Origin: Sphingobacteriia bacterium
GTDB lineage: Bacteria > Bacteroidota > Bacteroidia > NS11-12g > UBA955
Length of the DNA stretch: 14,577 nucleotides
NCBI GenBank assembly: GCA_021151535.1
Contig: JAGKXC010000050.1
Span: 1 to 14,577, forward strand
Reading direction: 5' to 3'
The notes under the pieces were generated by a model. It had not been told where the DNA came from. It did not search any database and was given only the letters and a program-made list of their open reading frames with translations. Numbering within the stretch: position 1 is the stretch's first letter; each line of letters starts with the position of its first letter. Below are positions 1-8,378 of the stretch, in pieces. Both the position numbers and the translations under genes were made by a program.

Positions 1-501
1 TGGCGAAATGATACCAACTATATTTTCCCGTCGTATCGTTTGAGTTTAAATCGTTCTAAAAGCACGGCGAGTTATACTGAAATGATTGATCATCAGGTGT
101 TTACACCAAGATTGAAGTGGCATTGGGATCGAGTTAGTTCTGGCGTGATGGTGGGTGATGCTTATATTGGGAGTTATAGATATAATACATCTGATCATTA
201 TCCCGTGTGGTCGCGATTGCGGTTTACGAGTAATGAGCCATCGCCAGCAATGAATGGCGAAGAATTTGGGATGTTTGGAATGGGCGATCGACTTCCGGTT
301 TATTGGCGCGATGGTGCATTTAAGGCGTTGGATTTTGGGGAAGAGTTGTTGGATGAATATGAGATTACGGTGAGAGATGTTTTGGGTAGGGAATTGGTGC
401 GAACAGATGTTGGAGAGAGGGTTGATTTGGTTTCGGGTATATATTTTTTGGAGATCAAGAAAAACAACCTTGTGAAACTTGGGAAGATTTGGATTCCTTA
501 A
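1..501 (+). CDS. Endonuclease/exonuclease/phosphatase family protein with T9SS C-terminal domain, 3' fragment
   Basis: The reading frame is open from base 1, so the gene starts before the window; 166 codons remain before the TAA. The visible part begins near the end of a DNase I-like (EEP) fold. A MIDH segment about 32 residues in, and later the sequence SDHYPVWSRLRF, match the usual EEP C-terminal elements; the Asp-His of SDH is part of the metal-dependent phosphodiesterase active site in that superfamily. After a linker of about 40 residues, the last roughly 45 residues (RDVLGREL, then VSGIYFLEI, then KLGKIWIP) resemble a type A T9SS sorting domain, implying export across the outer membrane and cleavage of the tail. 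Substrate (DNA, RNA, phospholipid or other phosphodiester) cannot be told from this fragment. The family call rests on two short motifs; the sorting tail is clearer. Confidence 0.72.
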   Translation, partial: WRNDTNYIFPSYRLSLNRSKSTASYTEMIDHQVFTPRLKWHWDRVSSGVMVGDAYIGSYRYNTSDHYPVWSRLRFTSNEPSPAMNGEEFGMFGMGDRLPVYWRDGAFKALDFGEELLDEYEITVRDVLGRELVRTDVGERVDLVSGIYFLEIKKNNLVKLGKIWIP

Positions 502-516
502 GTTTCTTTGTGGATG

Positions 517-533
517 GCAATTTTGTAAATTGC
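517..533 (+). terminator. Possible weak intrinsic terminator after the T9SS protein
   Basis: A perfect 7-bp stem, gcaattt and aaattgc with a tgt loop, can be extended by two G-T wobbles. It lies 15 bases after the stop at 501 and is followed by the T-rich stretch tgctttatttt. The stem is short and mostly A-T, so termination may be partial. No convincing TAnnTTTG box was found before the next gene in this 68-base gap, so read-through into the amylase gene is possible. Confidence 0.35.
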
Positions 534-569
534 TGCTTTATTTTAATTGAAAGTTACGACTAAAATTTT

Positions 570-3524
570 ATGAGAAGTTTCGGCTATAGATTCTTGTTAA
601 GTGTTTTTTGTGTTTCCATTTTTGGTTCTGTTCATGGTCAAAGGAATGAAAAACTTGTTGGCTCTTTGGGTGCAATCAATTCTATTGAGCAATATTTTCA
701 TTTATCGCCCAATCAATTGGTGACGTTGCAGCCCAATGGCAATTGGATTTGGTTAACGGATTTTACTGTTAATCCGCATCAGTTGGATAGTGTAACTTGT
801 TCTTCGGGTTTGGGTTTATCGCTTACTCAGGAGATTCCGGCGGCTGTAAACAAGCGAAGGGAAAGCACGCGAAATATGGCGGGAAGATGGATAAAACAGG
901 ATTCGGTATTTGTTTACCCCAATCAATTTGATTCTTTTGCTGCCAAAATTCAGTATTTGCAGATCTGGAAAAATGGCGAAAGCGCTGTAATACCCGTGCG
1001 ATTGTCGGAAAAAGTTTGGAAGGTATTCCGCATTCCTGCTTCGGGAGTAACATTCAAGAAAGTGCAGATTAAAGGGACGTTTAATGCTTGGAACCCCAAT
1101 AATTTGAATTTAACGTTTGAGTATTTGGGTAATGGTAAAAGTTTATCGGATCAGGGATTTTGGGTAGGTGGAACTTGGGTAGGTCCGGGCACGCATCAGT
1201 ATGTAGTGGTGGCAGATGGAAGGGAGATGCGGGATCCGAGCAACAAGGATTCGGTTTCCAACGGCATGGGAGGATGGAATTCTACTTTTACCAATGCTAC
1301 CAAGGACTATTTCTTGCAACAGACGAGATATTTTCATGGTATTATCGATGGAAAATCTATAGAGAAGCAACAGATTAAGAATTCAGAGAGCAGACCTGGT
1401 TCTAGTGCAGCCGCGATTGAAAATCATTGGGCCAATAATTCGGGTGAAATAGTTGTATTTGGGTTTCAGGTTTCAGGGGTTCAAGTTCAAAGGGCACAAG
1501 TAAATGCGGGATCTTCTGTTCCATCAAAAAGCAAGAAGAAGGGAGCAACCAAAGCTGTAATTGGAAAGCAAAATGCGGTTACAGGTTTTGTTTTGGCGAT
1601 GATCCAAAACCACGTGATTCCACAAGTGGCAACAGAAGTAACTGAGAATAATGGGATTATTGATGTAAGAATTACATTTCCTGCGCGATTAATACAAAAT
1701 TGGAGCAAAGGGAATGTGTATTTGCGGGTTTGGTTTGCAGATAAGAACGGTGTAAGCAATGATGTTATGATACCGATGAAAGACGGAGAAATGGTAACAT
1801 CGGTTGCTGATTTGGCAGATGCTGATCCACGACGAATGATTATGTACAATCCCATGATTGATCGATTTGTGGATGGTAATATTGCCAATAACAAGCCTTT
1901 GTTGCGCGCAGATGTATCACCCAAGGTTGATTTTTATGGAGGTGATGTAAAAGGAATTACAGCGAAAATCAAGGAAGGATATTTCACATCGTTGGGAGTG
2001 AATACAATTTGGATTAGTCCGGTGGTAAAAAACCCGCAAGGTCCTTATGGACAGTGGGTTAATCCTGCAACCAAATTTTCTGGATATCACGGGTATTGGC
2101 CAGTGAGTTTGCAACAAACGGATGATCGTTTTTGTACCGAGGCGGAGTTGAAAGAATTCATTGATGTGGCACATGCCAATGGGATGAAAGTGTTGATTGA
2201 TTATGTGGCTCACCATATTCATCAGGAACATCCTTTGTATAAGCAAAAGCCGGAATGGTTTACGCCGTTGATTTTGCCAGATGGCAGCAAGAATACTGAG
2301 CGTTGGGATGATTATCGTTTAACAACTTGGTTTGATGATTTTATGCCTACTTTTAATTATTTCAAACCTGAGGTGGTTGATGCTTTAACGGACACGGCGA
2401 TGTATTGGTTTCATCATTACCCAGTGGATGGTTTCCGACATGATGCTACCAAACATATTCCCGATGCATTTTGGAGAAGTTTGACATTAAAAATGAAACA
2501 ACAAATTCTCATTCCCACTGCCGATGCAGGGAAGATGAGAAACATGTATCAGATAGGTGAAACATATGGCAGCGCGGAGTTGATAGGAAGTTATTTGGGT
2601 AGTGGATTGTTGGATGCTCAATTCGATTTTAACATGTATGATGCGGCGGTGAATGCGTTTAAGGGTAATCGAGGGATGAATCAATTGGCTAATACATTAA
2701 CTGATTCACGCAAATGGTACGGGTCGCATCACTTGATGGGCAATATTAGCGGTAATCAGGATAAGCCCAGGATTATGTCGTTATTGGATGGCAGTTTAAA
2801 AGAAGGCGAGAACACGAAGCAAGTGGGCTGGGATAGAGAGATACAAATCAATGATTCATTGGGATATGCCAGATTGCTAAACATGATGGCATTCAATATG
2901 ATTATTCCTGGTGTTCCGGTAATTTATTATGGCGATGAAATCGGTATGCCGGGTGCAAATGATCCTGATTCTAGGCGTTTGATGCGATTTGATAAGGGTT
3001 TACAGAGTTCTGCTCAAGCAATTAACAAGAAGGAACTGTATTTAAGAAACCAAATTTCTAGTTTAACCAATCTTAGGAATAACAACATGGCTCTATTGTA
3101 TGGCAATATGGTTTCGACAAGTATAGGTGATTCAGTATTGGTTATAGATAGAACTTATTTAAATCAAAATGTGATAGGAATTATCAATAATGGAAATAGT
3201 GATGTTTATGTGGTGATTAAAAAGCGCAAAGGTGAAAGTACATCAGCTCTTGTAACATGGGTGAATTTGGTGAGTAAGAATGATTTTTTTGCCATTCCGG
3301 AAAGCGCAAAAGGTTCTGTAGCAACCAAAGACAAAGGTGAAGAAGGTTTGTCGTTTATAGGTGGAAATATCTATCCTATGCATGAAAGAGCGCCATTTGG
3401 ATACAATTCATTAAAAAATTGTACGCAATACAGAATTTTGGGATGGAAAAGCCATCCGGAAATTGACGAAAACTGCTTTGTAGTAAAGGTTCCCGCCCAT
3501 TCTTTTGATTATTTGTTCAAATAA
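570..3524 (+). CDS. Secreted GH13 alpha-amylase-family glycoside hydrolase
   Basis: This 984-residue protein has an N-terminal signal peptide (about 1-23, ending SVHGQ). An E-set-like module at about 160-250 (KGTFNAWNP, VGPGTHQYVVVADG) resembles the glycogen-binding or CBM48 type. A lysine-rich linker lies at about 317-330. The catalytic (beta/alpha)8 barrel starts near 425. The GH13 regions are readable: GYHGYWP at 505-511; region I LIDYVAHH with D544; region II GFRHDATKH with nucleophile D625; region III QIGETYG with acid/base E664; region IV SGNQDKPR with D731. GVPVIYYGDEIGMPG at 781-795 fits the late barrel. All three catalytic carboxylates are present, but region I has His548 where Asn is usual and region IV has Gln730 where His is usual. 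It probably acts on alpha-1,4-glucans in the periplasm or outside the cell; exact specificity is unknown. There is no T9SS tail and no lipobox. The ATG at 570 is directly followed by the signal peptide. Confidence 0.88.
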   Translation: MRSFGYRFLLSVFCVSIFGSVHGQRNEKLVGSLGAINSIEQYFHLSPNQLVTLQPNGNWIWLTDFTVNPHQLDSVTCSSGLGLSLTQEIPAAVNKRRESTRNMAGRWIKQDSVFVYPNQFDSFAAKIQYLQIWKNGESAVIPVRLSEKVWKVFRIPASGVTFKKVQIKGTFNAWNPNNLNLTFEYLGNGKSLSDQGFWVGGTWVGPGTHQYVVVADGREMRDPSNKDSVSNGMGGWNSTFTNATKDYFLQQTRYFHGIIDGKSIEKQQIKNSESRPGSSAAAIENHWANNSGEIVVFGFQVSGVQVQRAQVNAGSSVPSKSKKKGATKAVIGKQNAVTGFVLAMIQNHVIPQVATEVTENNGIIDVRITFPARLIQNWSKGNVYLRVWFADKNGVSNDVMIPMKDGEMVTSVADLADADPRRMIMYNPMIDRFVDGNIANNKPLLRADVSPKVDFYGGDVKGITAKIKEGYFTSLGVNTIWISPVVKNPQGPYGQWVNPATKFSGYHGYWPVSLQQTDDRFCTEAELKEFIDVAHANGMKVLIDYVAHHIHQEHPLYKQKPEWFTPLILPDGSKNTERWDDYRLTTWFDDFMPTFNYFKPEVVDALTDTAMYWFHHYPVDGFRHDATKHIPDAFWRSLTLKMKQQILIPTADAGKMRNMYQIGETYGSAELIGSYLGSGLLDAQFDFNMYDAAVNAFKGNRGMNQLANTLTDSRKWYGSHHLMGNISGNQDKPRIMSLLDGSLKEGENTKQVGWDREIQINDSLGYARLLNMMAFNMIIPGVPVIYYGDEIGMPGANDPDSRRLMRFDKGLQSSAQAINKKELYLRNQISSLTNLRNNNMALLYGNMVSTSIGDSVLVIDRTYLNQNVIGIINNGNSDVYVVIKKRKGESTSALVTWVNLVSKNDFFAIPESAKGSVATKDKGEEGLSFIGGNIYPMHERAPFGYNSLKNCTQYRILGWKSHPEIDENCFVVKVPAHSFDYLFK

Positions 3525-3527
3525 TCG

Positions 3528-4790
3528 TTAGGCTTTTTCTAATTCAAAAACGGTAATCTCTGGGTAAATGCCCATTCTACCGGGATAGCCCAAATAACCG
3601 AAACCACGGTTTACATATAAATGCTGCTCACCTTCAGTGTAAAGGTCTATCCATTGCTTATAAACCATTTTTACTGGACTCCAGCGATAGTATTTGGTAT
3701 CTACCCCGAACTGCATTCCATGCGTATGACCAGAGAATGTTGCATGGATATTGGGATAATGGGGTTGAACTTCTGCCTTCCAATGAGAGGGGTCGTGTGA
3801 AAGTAACAATTGAACTGAATCTTGTGGTACACCTTCATAGGCTTTTTTCAAGTTTCCGTATTTTGGAAATTTACCAACGGCGCTCCAGTTTTGGATACCA
3901 ATAACGGCAAGTTTATGTCCGTCTTTTTCAATGATTCTATGCTCATCCAGAAGGATATCCCAGCCCATATCTTTGTGGTGTTGGATTAGATCTTCTAGAT
4001 TTTGCTTCTTTGCAGCGGCTGATGGCCATGGAACATAATCGCCATAATCGTGGTTGCCCAATGTTGAAAACACACCTAATGGTGCTTTGATTTTAGAGAA
4101 AAGGTCTTTCCATGGAACAATTTCATCGGAGCGATCGTTTACCAAATCGCCCGTAAAAAATACCATATCTGCCTTCTGTTTGTTGATTAAATCGATTCCT
4201 TTCGATACCGCTTCTCTGTCCCAGAAACTTCCCGAGTGCACATCGGAAATTTGGGCGATGGTAAGTCCTTTGAATGCATCAGGTAAATTTTTAATTTTCA
4301 ATTTTACCTTATGCACAGTGTAATTGTGGGCACCTTTGAAAATCCCCAAAATGGAGGCTCCTAGGAAGGTTGCGCCTATGCCCAAACCCGTGATTTGAAG
4401 GAATTTCAAGCGGCTCATATCCCAAGGCTTGATGGGCAATTCTTGTGCAGTTTGGGATGAGAAGAAGAATGCATAAATCCATCTAAACAATCTAAGGATA
4501 TCGTCGGCTAACAGGAATACTACCCAAAATATTTTGGCGATGGTTACGGAGAAAATAATCCCTGAAACCGGACCAACTAACCATCTAGGAATCATGTGAT
4601 CGCTCAAACGGTAGGTTGTAAAAAACAAGAATGTAAAGACTGTGAAACCCCAATAAACCCATTTTAAAATGGATTTAGATTTGGTTTGCCATTGGCCTGT
4701 AAGCGCTGAAATGGCTGTCCATATATAAAAATCAATGAGAAGGAAGAATGTAGTAAAGAAAATAAAAGCTATAATCTGGTTTTTGAGCAT
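3528..4790 (-). CDS. Membrane-anchored calcineurin-like metallophosphoesterase (YkuE-like)
   Basis: This 420-residue protein has three hydrophobic segments (about 5-27, 43-60, 70-96), a fourth at about 131-151, and then a phosphoesterase domain. The metal-binding signature is complete: DVH at 183-185, GD at 214-215, GNHD at 245-248, SHD at 331-333 and GHTH at 354-357. Such domains use two metal ions to hydrolyse phosphoesters. The YkuE/YaeI branch is tied to envelope lipid-type substrates, which is inference here. Before the fourth segment, SRLKFLQ at 126-132 resembles the SRRxFLK Tat motif of B. subtilis YkuE but has only one Arg. The stop lies three bases from the convergent amylase stop, with no visible terminator between. 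The gene is divergent from the Asp-box protein gene and has an exact TAnnTTTG box about 48 bases upstream of its ATG. The substrate and the side of the membrane facing the catalytic domain are not resolved. Confidence 0.88.
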   Translation of the reverse strand: MLKNQIIAFIFFTTFFLLIDFYIWTAISALTGQWQTKSKSILKWVYWGFTVFTFLFFTTYRLSDHMIPRWLVGPVSGIIFSVTIAKIFWVVFLLADDILRLFRWIYAFFFSSQTAQELPIKPWDMSRLKFLQITGLGIGATFLGASILGIFKGAHNYTVHKVKLKIKNLPDAFKGLTIAQISDVHSGSFWDREAVSKGIDLINKQKADMVFFTGDLVNDRSDEIVPWKDLFSKIKAPLGVFSTLGNHDYGDYVPWPSAAAKKQNLEDLIQHHKDMGWDILLDEHRIIEKDGHKLAVIGIQNWSAVGKFPKYGNLKKAYEGVPQDSVQLLLSHDPSHWKAEVQPHYPNIHATFSGHTHGMQFGVDTKYYRWSPVKMVYKQWIDLYTEGEQHLYVNRGFGYLGYPGRMGIYPEITVFELEKA

Positions 4791-4837
4791 TTTGTTTGAG
4801 TTGGGTTTATTGAAATTGCATTTGTATAAAACGGCAG

Positions 4838-4845
4838 CAAATTTA
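4838..4845 (-). promoter_or_regulatory. Bacteroidota -7 box (TAAATTTG) for the phosphoesterase gene
   Basis: The minus strand reads TAAATTTG, an exact match to the TAnnTTTG primary-sigma box of Bacteroidota, leaving a leader of roughly 40 bases before the ATG at 4790. I see no well-spaced TTG-type -33 element, so the call rests on one 8-base match. Confidence 0.35.
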
Positions 4846-4950
4846 CATCAACAAACAAGCGAATGGGGAATTTGTTCGATTAATCGCATGAAATTGACGC
4901 TTCGATTTTGTATTATTGAATCTCTGGAAAGCACAATGTTAAAATTTACT

Positions 4951-7900
4951 ATGAAAAGAAAGTGTAATGGAATAATGATGGGATTAACCATCTTGGTTTT
5001 TTCTGTGATTGGGAAATTACAAGCGCAGGAAAATCAAATAGTGACAACAAAAGGGGTAAAGCCTGTTTTAGCTGAAACAAAAAAGGAGGTTCCAATTTCA
5101 TGGAATCAGGCGGTTGGCCAAGCATTGGCTAATTTACCCAAAAGGAATTTGGGTCCGGGTACCATGAGCGGCAGGGTAACGGCATTGGCTGTTCCGCGTA
5201 AAATGCCTTATCAATCTTTAAATAGAAACGTAATTTATGCGGGTACTGCTAGTGGTGGTATTTGGAAATCTGAGAATGGGGGAGTAAGCTGGACACCCAT
5301 TTTTGATGAGATGGATGTGCAGAGTATTGGTGCTTTAGCCATTGATCCCAACAATGCGAGCGTAATTTATGCGGGTACTGGAGAAGGAAATCCACGAAAT
5401 TCCCATAACAGCGGAAAGGGTATATACAAAAGTTTGGACGGCGGAAAAACCTGGAAATGTTTGGGTTTGGAATCAACTCGTACGATTCATAGAATTGCAG
5501 TCAATCCATTGAACAGCAATCAAATTTTTGTTGCGGCGATGGGTTCTGTTTGGGGCGCGGATAATAATCAGAAACTACCACAGAAAAAGCGTGGCGTTTA
5601 CCGATCAGATGATGGCGGTAAAACTTGGAAGAATATCTTATATGTAAATGCTACAACGGGTTGTGCTGAGATGGTGATGGATCCCCAAAATCCCAATAAA
5701 ATTTTCGCGGCGATGTATGATTTCATGCGCGAACCGTGGGCTTTCAGAAGTGGAGGTCCAGGAAGTGGGCTTTATGTTACATACGATGGCGGTGAAAATT
5801 GGAAGAAGTTAACGGAGAAAGATGGTTTGCCTAAAGGCGATTTGGGTAGAATTGGATTGGCTGTTACTGCGTCGAACACCAACAGGGTTTATGCCATTAT
5901 TGAGGCCAAGGATGGAGGATTTTATCGCAGTACAGATGGTGGAAATTCTTGGAGCCGTGTGAGTACAGATGCCAATGCCGGAAATCGCCCGTTTTATTAC
6001 AGCGAGATCTATGCGCATCCATACAATGAAAACAGGGTTTACAGCATTTGGAGTCAGATTAGCAAGAGCGACGATGGTGGAAAATCATGGGGAATTTTGG
6101 CCGATTGGGGTGCGATTCATCCTGATCACCATGCATTTTTAATTCATCCAGACGATCCAGATTATATTATCAATGGTAACGATGGCGGCTTGAATATTAG
6201 CTATGATGGCGGTAATTCTTGGCGATATGCGGAGAATTTGCCGGTGGGTCAGTTTTATCACGTGGATGTTGACAATGAGTTGCCCTACAATATCTATGGA
6301 GGCTTGCAAGATAATGGCAGTTGGGTGGGCCCGGCATATCATTTCAAAAACGGTGGAATCACCAATTGGGAATGGCAGGAAGTGATGTTTGGCGATGGCT
6401 TTGATGTGGCGCCGATTCCGGGAAAACCAGGCGAAGGTTACGCCATGTGGCAAGGCGGAAATGTGTATCATTTCAACACCAAAACCCACGAAAACTTGCC
6501 CATCAAACCACAACACCCCGATGGCGTTAACCTCCGATATAACTGGAATGCGGCGATGTTGGTTGATCCCGCCAATCCTAATGGATTGTACTTCGGTAGC
6601 CAATTTTTACATTACAGCTCCGATAATGGTAACACTTGGAAGATTTTATCGCCAGATTTAACCACGAACAACCCCAGTAAACAGCAGCAGGCAAAGAGCG
6701 GAGGAATTTCCATTGATGCCACCGGTGCAGAAAATCACTGTACAATTTTGGCCATTGCGGCGGCTGCCAATGATAACGGTTTAATTTGGGTTACAACTGA
6801 TGATGGTAATATACAAGTGTCGCGCGATGGCGGAAAATCATGGGAAAATGTGGCCAAAAACATCAAAAACCTACCAGTTGCTTGCTGGATTCCTTACGTT
6901 TGGGCCAATCCAAATATCAAAGGTGAATGTTGGGTTGTAGCCAACAATTATCGCCAGAATGATTGGGGAACTTACGTTTACAAAACGGCTGATTATGGCA
7001 AAACTTGGAAGTTGATGACACAGAACAATTTGGAATCGGAAGATGGTAAATTGCAGGTTTTTGCTCAAGGGAATATGATGAACGAAGACCATGAAAACAG
7101 CGTCTCTATGGGCTATGCTTGGTGTGTTTTGCCAGATTTGGTACAACATAATTTGGTATTTATGGGTACTGATCGCGGATTGTTTGTGAGTTTCAATGGA
7201 GGAACAACATGGAGGAAGTGGAAAAAATTCCCATCGGTTCCGGTGGCAGATATGAAGATTCAGGCTAGAGATAGGGATTTGGTTATTGGAACTTTTGGAA
7301 GAGGAATTTGGGTGGTAGATGATATTGCCGTTTTGCGTGATTTGGCCAGTAAGGTAAATCCGGCTACTGGGTTTAATGGTAAAGAAATACCTACAAATCA
7401 AATTGGTAGCAGTTTGTTAAGTAATAAGAAAATAACCATAGTAAGTGCCTCTACGGGTTATTTGGCAAAATGGATGCAAAATAGTGGTGCACATTTTGGT
7501 GCAGGAACGCAATTCGAAGCACCCAATAAGGCTATGGGTGTTCAGGTAGACTTATATGTTAACGGTGTTAAAAACAAGGATGAATGGGAGAAAATGAAGT
7601 GTGTAGGTAAGGTTTATAACCAAGATGGCAAGCTCATTAGAACCCATAAATTCTCATTTGATAGTTCAGGCTATTATCGTATTCCATGGAGAATGGTAAA
7701 GGATGGAATTCGTTATGCATCGCACGGAAATTGGAAACCAGAAGATGGAATTCCAGCAGGTGGAACCGTATCGCCCGGAAAATACAAACTCGTGATTGCT
7801 CAAGAAGGAAATTTGGCCGCTGCGGATTCTGTTTGGGTTGAGGTGAAAGCGAGCAATCAGGTGCCCTTTATCCAAGCAGATTACGATGAAAAAATGCGTT

Positions 7901-8343
7901 GGATGGATACTTTGGCGGTTGAGATTAATAGATCAAGAGAGGCATTCGAAGCGTTGAAAAATGCGGAAAAAATGATTGAAAAGGCGGTAAACGCAAAATA
8001 TTCTAACGATAGTATCAATACCCAATTGAAGAAGTACCAACAACCGTTGTTGGATTCTATTGCTGCCATAAAATTGTTATTTATGTTGCCTGATGGCTAT
8101 CGTTTTTATGAGGAAGCAACTGTGCGACTAATGGATGTGATTGGCAATGCTTCAGGTTTGTTAGACGGCTGTGCAAAGGTGAATGAGAATGTAAAAATAT
8201 CAGTAAAAAATGCACAGAGAGAAACCCAGAAAGTGATGGAAAAAGTGAATGGATTCTTCGCTTCGGATTATGCAAAATTTGTGGCATTGGCCAATGCGCA
8301 GAAGCAATATTTGGAGGAAATAAAACAGCCGCAGAAGTATTAA
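4951..8343 (+). CDS. Large secreted Asp-box (BNR) beta-propeller protein, VPS10/sortilin-like
   Basis: From the ATG at 4951 the protein has 1130 residues. A signal peptide (about 1-25, ending KLQA) is followed by a propeller region of about 730 residues with eleven Asp-boxes of the form S-x-D-x-G-x-T/S-W, for example SENGGVSW (107-114), SLDGGKTW (161-168), SDDGGKTW (219-226), STDGGNSW (327-334), SYDGGNSW (417-424), SRDGGKSW (624-631) and SFNGGTTW (747-754). The spacing suggests a ten-bladed or double propeller like sortilin VPS10 or GH74 folds. An immunoglobulin-like strand (GGTVSPGKYKLVIA, 937-950) follows, then a charged helical C-terminus (about 975-1130). Such proteins are often labelled glycosyl hydrolase, but no catalytic motif is visible and the role is unknown. 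The frame is open upstream to an ATG at 4735 inside the phosphoesterase gene; that start would bury the signal peptide, so 4951 (or the in-frame ATG at 4936) is preferred. No T9SS tail is visible. Confidence 0.85.
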   Translation: MKRKCNGIMMGLTILVFSVIGKLQAQENQIVTTKGVKPVLAETKKEVPISWNQAVGQALANLPKRNLGPGTMSGRVTALAVPRKMPYQSLNRNVIYAGTASGGIWKSENGGVSWTPIFDEMDVQSIGALAIDPNNASVIYAGTGEGNPRNSHNSGKGIYKSLDGGKTWKCLGLESTRTIHRIAVNPLNSNQIFVAAMGSVWGADNNQKLPQKKRGVYRSDDGGKTWKNILYVNATTGCAEMVMDPQNPNKIFAAMYDFMREPWAFRSGGPGSGLYVTYDGGENWKKLTEKDGLPKGDLGRIGLAVTASNTNRVYAIIEAKDGGFYRSTDGGNSWSRVSTDANAGNRPFYYSEIYAHPYNENRVYSIWSQISKSDDGGKSWGILADWGAIHPDHHAFLIHPDDPDYIINGNDGGLNISYDGGNSWRYAENLPVGQFYHVDVDNELPYNIYGGLQDNGSWVGPAYHFKNGGITNWEWQEVMFGDGFDVAPIPGKPGEGYAMWQGGNVYHFNTKTHENLPIKPQHPDGVNLRYNWNAAMLVDPANPNGLYFGSQFLHYSSDNGNTWKILSPDLTTNNPSKQQQAKSGGISIDATGAENHCTILAIAAAANDNGLIWVTTDDGNIQVSRDGGKSWENVAKNIKNLPVACWIPYVWANPNIKGECWVVANNYRQNDWGTYVYKTADYGKTWKLMTQNNLESEDGKLQVFAQGNMMNEDHENSVSMGYAWCVLPDLVQHNLVFMGTDRGLFVSFNGGTTWRKWKKFPSVPVADMKIQARDRDLVIGTFGRGIWVVDDIAVLRDLASKVNPATGFNGKEIPTNQIGSSLLSNKKITIVSASTGYLAKWMQNSGAHFGAGTQFEAPNKAMGVQVDLYVNGVKNKDEWEKMKCVGKVYNQDGKLIRTHKFSFDSSGYYRIPWRMVKDGIRYASHGNWKPEDGIPAGGTVSPGKYKLVIAQEGNLAAADSVWVEVKASNQVPFIQADYDEKMRWMDTLAVEINRSREAFEALKNAEKMIEKAVNAKYSNDSINTQLKKYQQPLLDSIAAIKLLFMLPDGYRFYEEATVRLMDVIGNASGLLDGCAKVNENVKISVKNAQRETQKVMEKVNGFFASDYAKFVALANAQKQYLEEIKQPQKY

Positions 8344-8352
8344 TTCTGCGGC
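8328..8352. terminator. Bidirectional terminator with a stop codon in its loop
   Basis: A perfect 9-bp inverted repeat, gccgcagaa and ttctgcggc, encloses the 7-base loop gtattaa, which contains the TAA of the Asp-box gene (8341-8343). On the minus strand the stem is followed at once by TGTTTTATTT, a good U tract for the unknown secreted protein gene, whose stop at 8379 lies 26 bases upstream. On the plus strand a run of six T (8362-8367) comes nine bases after the stem, which is less canonical. The left arm is coding sequence for the last codons of the propeller protein. Confidence 0.65.
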
Positions 8353-8378
8353 CGCATCCTATTTTTTGAAAAGATTTG

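Noticed and set aside
1143..1924. Open frames on the minus strand within the amylase gene, and similar frames within the propeller and htpG genes
   Set aside because: They show no family motifs or plausible start context and lie opposite strongly conserved coding sequence.
4911..4918. TATTATTG as a -7 box for the Asp-box gene
   Set aside because: It has one mismatch, and the nearest TTG (4894-4896) is too close to serve as the -33 element.
4735..4950. In-frame extension of the Asp-box protein to an ATG at 4735
   Set aside because: It overlaps the 5' end of the divergent phosphoesterase gene and would place about 70 non-family residues before a clear signal peptide at 4951.
8348..8355. GCGGCCGC (NotI site) in an AT-rich region, as a sign of vector sequence
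   Set aside because: It is part of the terminator stem and its flank, and normal coding sequence continues on both sides.
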